DNA of 64,000 nt from Gammaproteobacteria bacterium (lineage in GTDB: Bacteria; Pseudomonadota; Gammaproteobacteria; Steroidobacterales; Steroidobacteraceae). Where the stretch lies: positions 34,406-98,405 of the forward strand of contig JAQGOF010000067.1 of assembly GCA_028293745.1 (NCBI GenBank). The letters are read 5' to 3'. A model generated the notes under the pieces. It was not told the origin of the DNA, ran no database searches, and saw only the letters and a program-made list of their open reading frames with translations. Below are positions 61,531-64,000 of this stretch, piece by piece (positions within the stretch are counted from its first letter, which is position 1; the number at the start of each line of letters is the position of its first letter). The position numbers and the translations under genes were made by a program.

Positions 61531-63386
61531 GGTACCGCCTCCGTAAGCGCACGCGGATCGGCAAGCGTCTGTGCGAGGAATGTTGTGAATCGGGCAGCCG
61601 AGGCACCGTCGATGACCCGATGATCGTATGACAGTGACAGCGGCAGGATAAGACGAGGCACGAATGCACCGTCACGGAACACAGGTTTCATCGCCGAGCG
61701 CGAGACACCCAGGATGGCTACCTCGGGCGCATTGATGATCGGCGTGAACGCCGTCCCGCCGATGCCGCCAAGGCTGGAAATCGTAAAGCTGCCTCCCTGC
61801 ATTTCCCCGGCCAATAACTTCCCCGCGCGGGCTTTCTCGGAGAGCTCGCCGAGCTGCCGCGCAATTTCGTAGATGTCCTTGCGATTCGCATCGCGCACCA
61901 CCGGGACCACCAGGCCATTCGGCGTATCCGCGGCGAATCCAACATGGATGTACTTCTTCAGGACCAGGTTCGCGCCTGTTGGATCCAGCGAGGAATTGAC
62001 CAGCGGAAATTCCTGCAGCGCCCTGACGCAGGCGCGCACGATGAACGCCAGCGGTGTGAGCTTGATGCCAGCCTGCAGCGCACTCTGCTTCAGCTGGGTC
62101 CGCACATCTTCGAGCTCGGTGATATCGGCTTCATCGAACTGCGTGACATGCGGGATGTTGACCCAACTGGCATGCAGGCGGGGGCCGGAGATCTTCTGGA
62201 TGCGCGAAAGGGGCTTGGTCTCGATCGGCCCGAATTGCGAGAAATCGATCACCGGAACGGCGGGGAACGATGAAGGAGCTCCGGGTGCGCTTTTGGCCAC
62301 GGCTGGGGCAGGTTTCGCACCGGCGCCGGCCGCCAGGAACTTCTTCACGAACGCTTTGACGTCGTCGTGCGTGACGCGGCCCTTGAAGCCACCGCCTTTG
62401 ACCTGCGTCAGATCAACGCCCAGCTCACGCGCAAACCGTCGTACGGAGGGCCCCGCATGCGCTCGCGAGAACCCCGGCTCGTTGATGGGCGGCAAATCGG
62501 GGCGACCCGCACCGGCACCGTTCCCCGAATGAGCTGGCGACTGGCCAGCAGACGTTTGGCCCGAACCGGCAACCGGCTGGGCTGAGGCTGCAGCCGCCTG
62601 GCCTCCCGTAGCACCGTCGGACCGCGCCGATGCAGCACCTGACGGGCCGCCGGAGGGTGCCCCGGCAGCGCTGGCTCCCGGCGCAGTGCGACCGCCGCTG
62701 GCCGTCCCCGCGGTGGGTGCGCCAGGGGGCGCCGCCCCTCCCACTCCCGGCTGCGCCGGCGCGGATGCGGTCTGTCCAGACCCGGATTGGCCAAGCGTGG
62801 ACGCGAATTGAGCAGTGCCAGGGGCGCCTCGGGCGGCTCTGGCCGACGTAGACGTAGCCTGGGCGGGCCCCACAAAGGCGGCCTGTGGGGCTCCCGGTGT
62901 GGTCTGAGACGGGCGACCTGCCGCGGTCGCGCCGGCGGCACCGAACGACCCAGCGCTACCGGCCGCTCCAGGCCTACCTGTGGAACTGGAGGACCCAGCG
63001 CCACCGGCTGCACCAGCTCCGCCTGCGGAGCCCGCGCCACCACGCGACTCCGCATCGGGCGAGCCACCAGCAGTTGCGACGCCCGCAGCGCTTCCGCCTG
63101 CGCTTGCCTCGCCAGCAGCCCCTTCGACGGCAGCCCCCTCCGACCGCACCGTAACAATCAGGTCCCCCGTGGAGACCGTCCCGCCTTTGGCGATATGGAT
63201 CTTCTCGACCACACCACCGACGGTGGACGGGACATCCATTGTCGCCTTCTCGGTTTCGAGGGTGACGAGCGGCGCCTCCGGCTCGATCTTCTCACCGGGT
63301 TTGACGAGCACGTCGATGATGGCGACGTCCTTGAAGTTGCCCATATCGGGCACTCGCACTTCTACGAGGCCTGCAGCCGCGTTCAT
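61527..63386 (-). CDS. aceF: Dihydrolipoyllysine acetyltransferase (pyruvate dehydrogenase E2)
   Basis: 619 aa. One lipoyl domain (1-80, Lys47 in ETEKATMDVP), a linker of about 220 residues rich in Gly/Ala/Ser/Gln, a peripheral subunit-binding domain (about 310-345, PSVRRFARELGVDL...GRVTHDDVKAF) and the catalytic core ending with His589 in SLSYDHRVIDGAS. It forms the complex core and passes acetyl to CoA. Only one lipoyl domain, against three in E. coli; the E3 lipoyl domain may compensate. Eleven bases after aceE, overlapping lpd. Confidence 0.95.
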   Translation of the reverse strand: MNAAAGLVEVRVPDMGNFKDVAIIDVLVKPGEKIEPEAPLVTLETEKATMDVPSTVGGVVEKIHIAKGGTVSTGDLIVTVRSEGAAVEGAAGEASAGGSAAGVATAGGSPDAESRGGAGSAGGAGAAGGAGSSSSTGRPGAAGSAGSFGAAGATAAGRPSQTTPGAPQAAFVGPAQATSTSARAARGAPGTAQFASTLGQSGSGQTASAPAQPGVGGAAPPGAPTAGTASGGRTAPGASAAGAPSGGPSGAASARSDGATGGQAAAASAQPVAGSGQTSAGQSPAHSGNGAGAGRPDLPPINEPGFSRAHAGPSVRRFARELGVDLTQVKGGGFKGRVTHDDVKAFVKKFLAAGAGAKPAPAVAKSAPGAPSSFPAVPVIDFSQFGPIETKPLSRIQKISGPRLHASWVNIPHVTQFDEADITELEDVRTQLKQSALQAGIKLTPLAFIVRACVRALQEFPLVNSSLDPTGANLVLKKYIHVGFAADTPNGLVVPVVRDANRKDIYEIARQLGELSEKARAGKLLAGEMQGGSFTISSLGGIGGTAFTPIINAPEVAILGVSRSAMKPVFRDGAFVPRLILPLSLSYDHRVIDGASAARFTTFLAQTLADPRALTEAVP

Positions 63387-63397
63387 GGCAATAGCCT

Positions 63398-64000
63398 TCA
63401 GATTTTCCAGGGAACTGGCTTGGAGGGGTCGATGCCGAGCTTCTGCATCGCACCGATCACGGTCTTCTGATCGACCTTGCCTTCATCGGCAAGCGCTTTC
63501 AGAGCCGCGACTGTAATGTAGTTGCGATCGACCTCGAAGTGTTTGCGCAACGCAGCGCGCGAATCTGACCGGCCGTATCCGTCGGTACCCAGTGTCACGT
63601 ACCGGCCACGTACCCACTCTCGGATTTGATCCGGCACAACGCGCATGTAATCCGTCGCAGCGACGACAGGTCCTTCCCGGTCTTTCAACAGCTGCTCCAC
63701 GTACGGCACGCGAGCCGGCTCGCCGGGATGCAACATGTTCCAACGCTCGATCTCGAGCGCTTCGCGGCGCAGCTCACTGAAGCTGGTCACGGAGTACACG
63801 TCAGCAGGCACGCCATAGTCGTTTTCGAGAATCTGGGCAGCGGCCTGGGCCTCGCGCAATATCGTGCCCGATCCCAACAAGGTGGCGCGCACCTTGCCGC
63901 GGCCGCCGGTCTGCAACGAGTAGGCACCCTTGAGAATTCCGGCTTCCACGCCCTTCGGCATGACGGGCTGCGCGTAGTTCTCGTTCATCACCGTGATGTA
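63398..64000 (-). CDS. aceE: Pyruvate dehydrogenase E1 component, C-terminal fragment
   Basis: About 200 C-terminal codons; the gene runs off the window's right edge (the track Met at 63991 is internal, preceded by YIT). The homodimeric-type E1 C-terminal domain is recognised by TVMNENYAQPVMP, GILKGAYSL, LLGSGTILREA and TSFSELRREALEIERWN...VPYVEQLL. It decarboxylates pyruvate using thiamine diphosphate. First of aceE-aceF-lpd, all minus strand, in order of the reaction. Confidence 0.95.
   Translation of the reverse strand, partial: YITVMNENYAQPVMPKGVEAGILKGAYSLQTGGRGKVRATLLGSGTILREAQAAAQILENDYGVPADVYSVTSFSELRREALEIERWNMLHPGEPARVPYVEQLLKDREGPVVAATDYMRVVPDQIREWVRGRYVTLGTDGYGRSDSRAALRKHFEVDRNYITVAALKALADEGKVDQKTVIGAMQKLGIDPSKPVPWKI

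Noticed and set aside
60510-61546. Several + strand ORFs opposite the lpdA linker (Pro/Ala/Arg-rich)
   Set aside because: They are complements of the low-complexity linker and show no start signals or domains.

Overview
The window is GC-rich, gene-dense chromosomal DNA from a free-living Gammaproteobacterium. The evidence is conserved neighbourhoods (hda/DUF2066/purM/purN, metG/rnfB/nth, lptF/lptG/pepA/holC/valS, aceE/aceF/lpd) and a TonB-dependent receptor of the type common in Steroidobacter, Nevskia, Xanthomonas and sphingomonad relatives. That placement is an inference from gene content; no rRNA is present. I found no tRNA, rRNA, CRISPR array, insertion sequence or prophage.

Layout. 1-2249: tail of an ECF sigma factor, its membrane anti-sigma factor and a secreted S8 subtilase, joined by start/stop overlaps. 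2557-6286: TonB receptor and aldo/keto reductase. 6267-13859: a leftward set (pcaF-type thiolase, acetoacetyl-CoA synthetase, aromatic-type aldehyde dehydrogenase, then ddl and a methyltransferase) diverging from an IclR/PcaR-like regulator. 13991-16024: LysE exporter and MocR regulator with notable repeats upstream. 16104-21550: rhomboid protease, then a Gld-like ABC exporter with DUF4340. 21561-32658: lptG/lptF diverging from pepA-holC-valS-moxR-DUF58-tgpA. 32609-37938: MFS transporter, prfC, rimI, uracil-DNA glycosylase and pssA, all leftward. 37956-43179: proS and lytic transglycosylase, then ggt and acyP leftward, then wrbA rightward. 43185-47899: hda, a CDP-alcohol phosphatidyltransferase and DUF2066 leftward, then purM, purN and DUF3108 rightward. 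47915-58301: mrp leftward, then a HEAT-repeat Ser/Thr kinase, two PilT-family ATPases, metG, rnfB, nth and DUF1841. 58423-64000: dsbA-like gene, then lpd, aceF and the 3' part of aceE leftward.

Most of the window is housekeeping. Four places deserve attention. (1) In the sigma/anti-sigma/subtilase module, the periplasmic half of the anti-sigma factor looks like the propeptide of the neighbouring protease, and the protease has Asp at the oxyanion-hole Asn position. (2) A HEAT-repeat/Hanks-kinase fusion sits directly upstream of two tandem PilT-like ATPases, which suggests phosphorylation-controlled pilus retraction. (3) Several genes have TAGAAT -10 boxes exactly six bases before the start codon, predicting leaderless mRNAs (DUF2066, purM, metG), and purN appears to start at ATC. 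(4) The pyruvate dehydrogenase E2 and E3 subunits carry very long Gly/Ala/Ser-rich linkers, and E3 has its own lipoyl domain.
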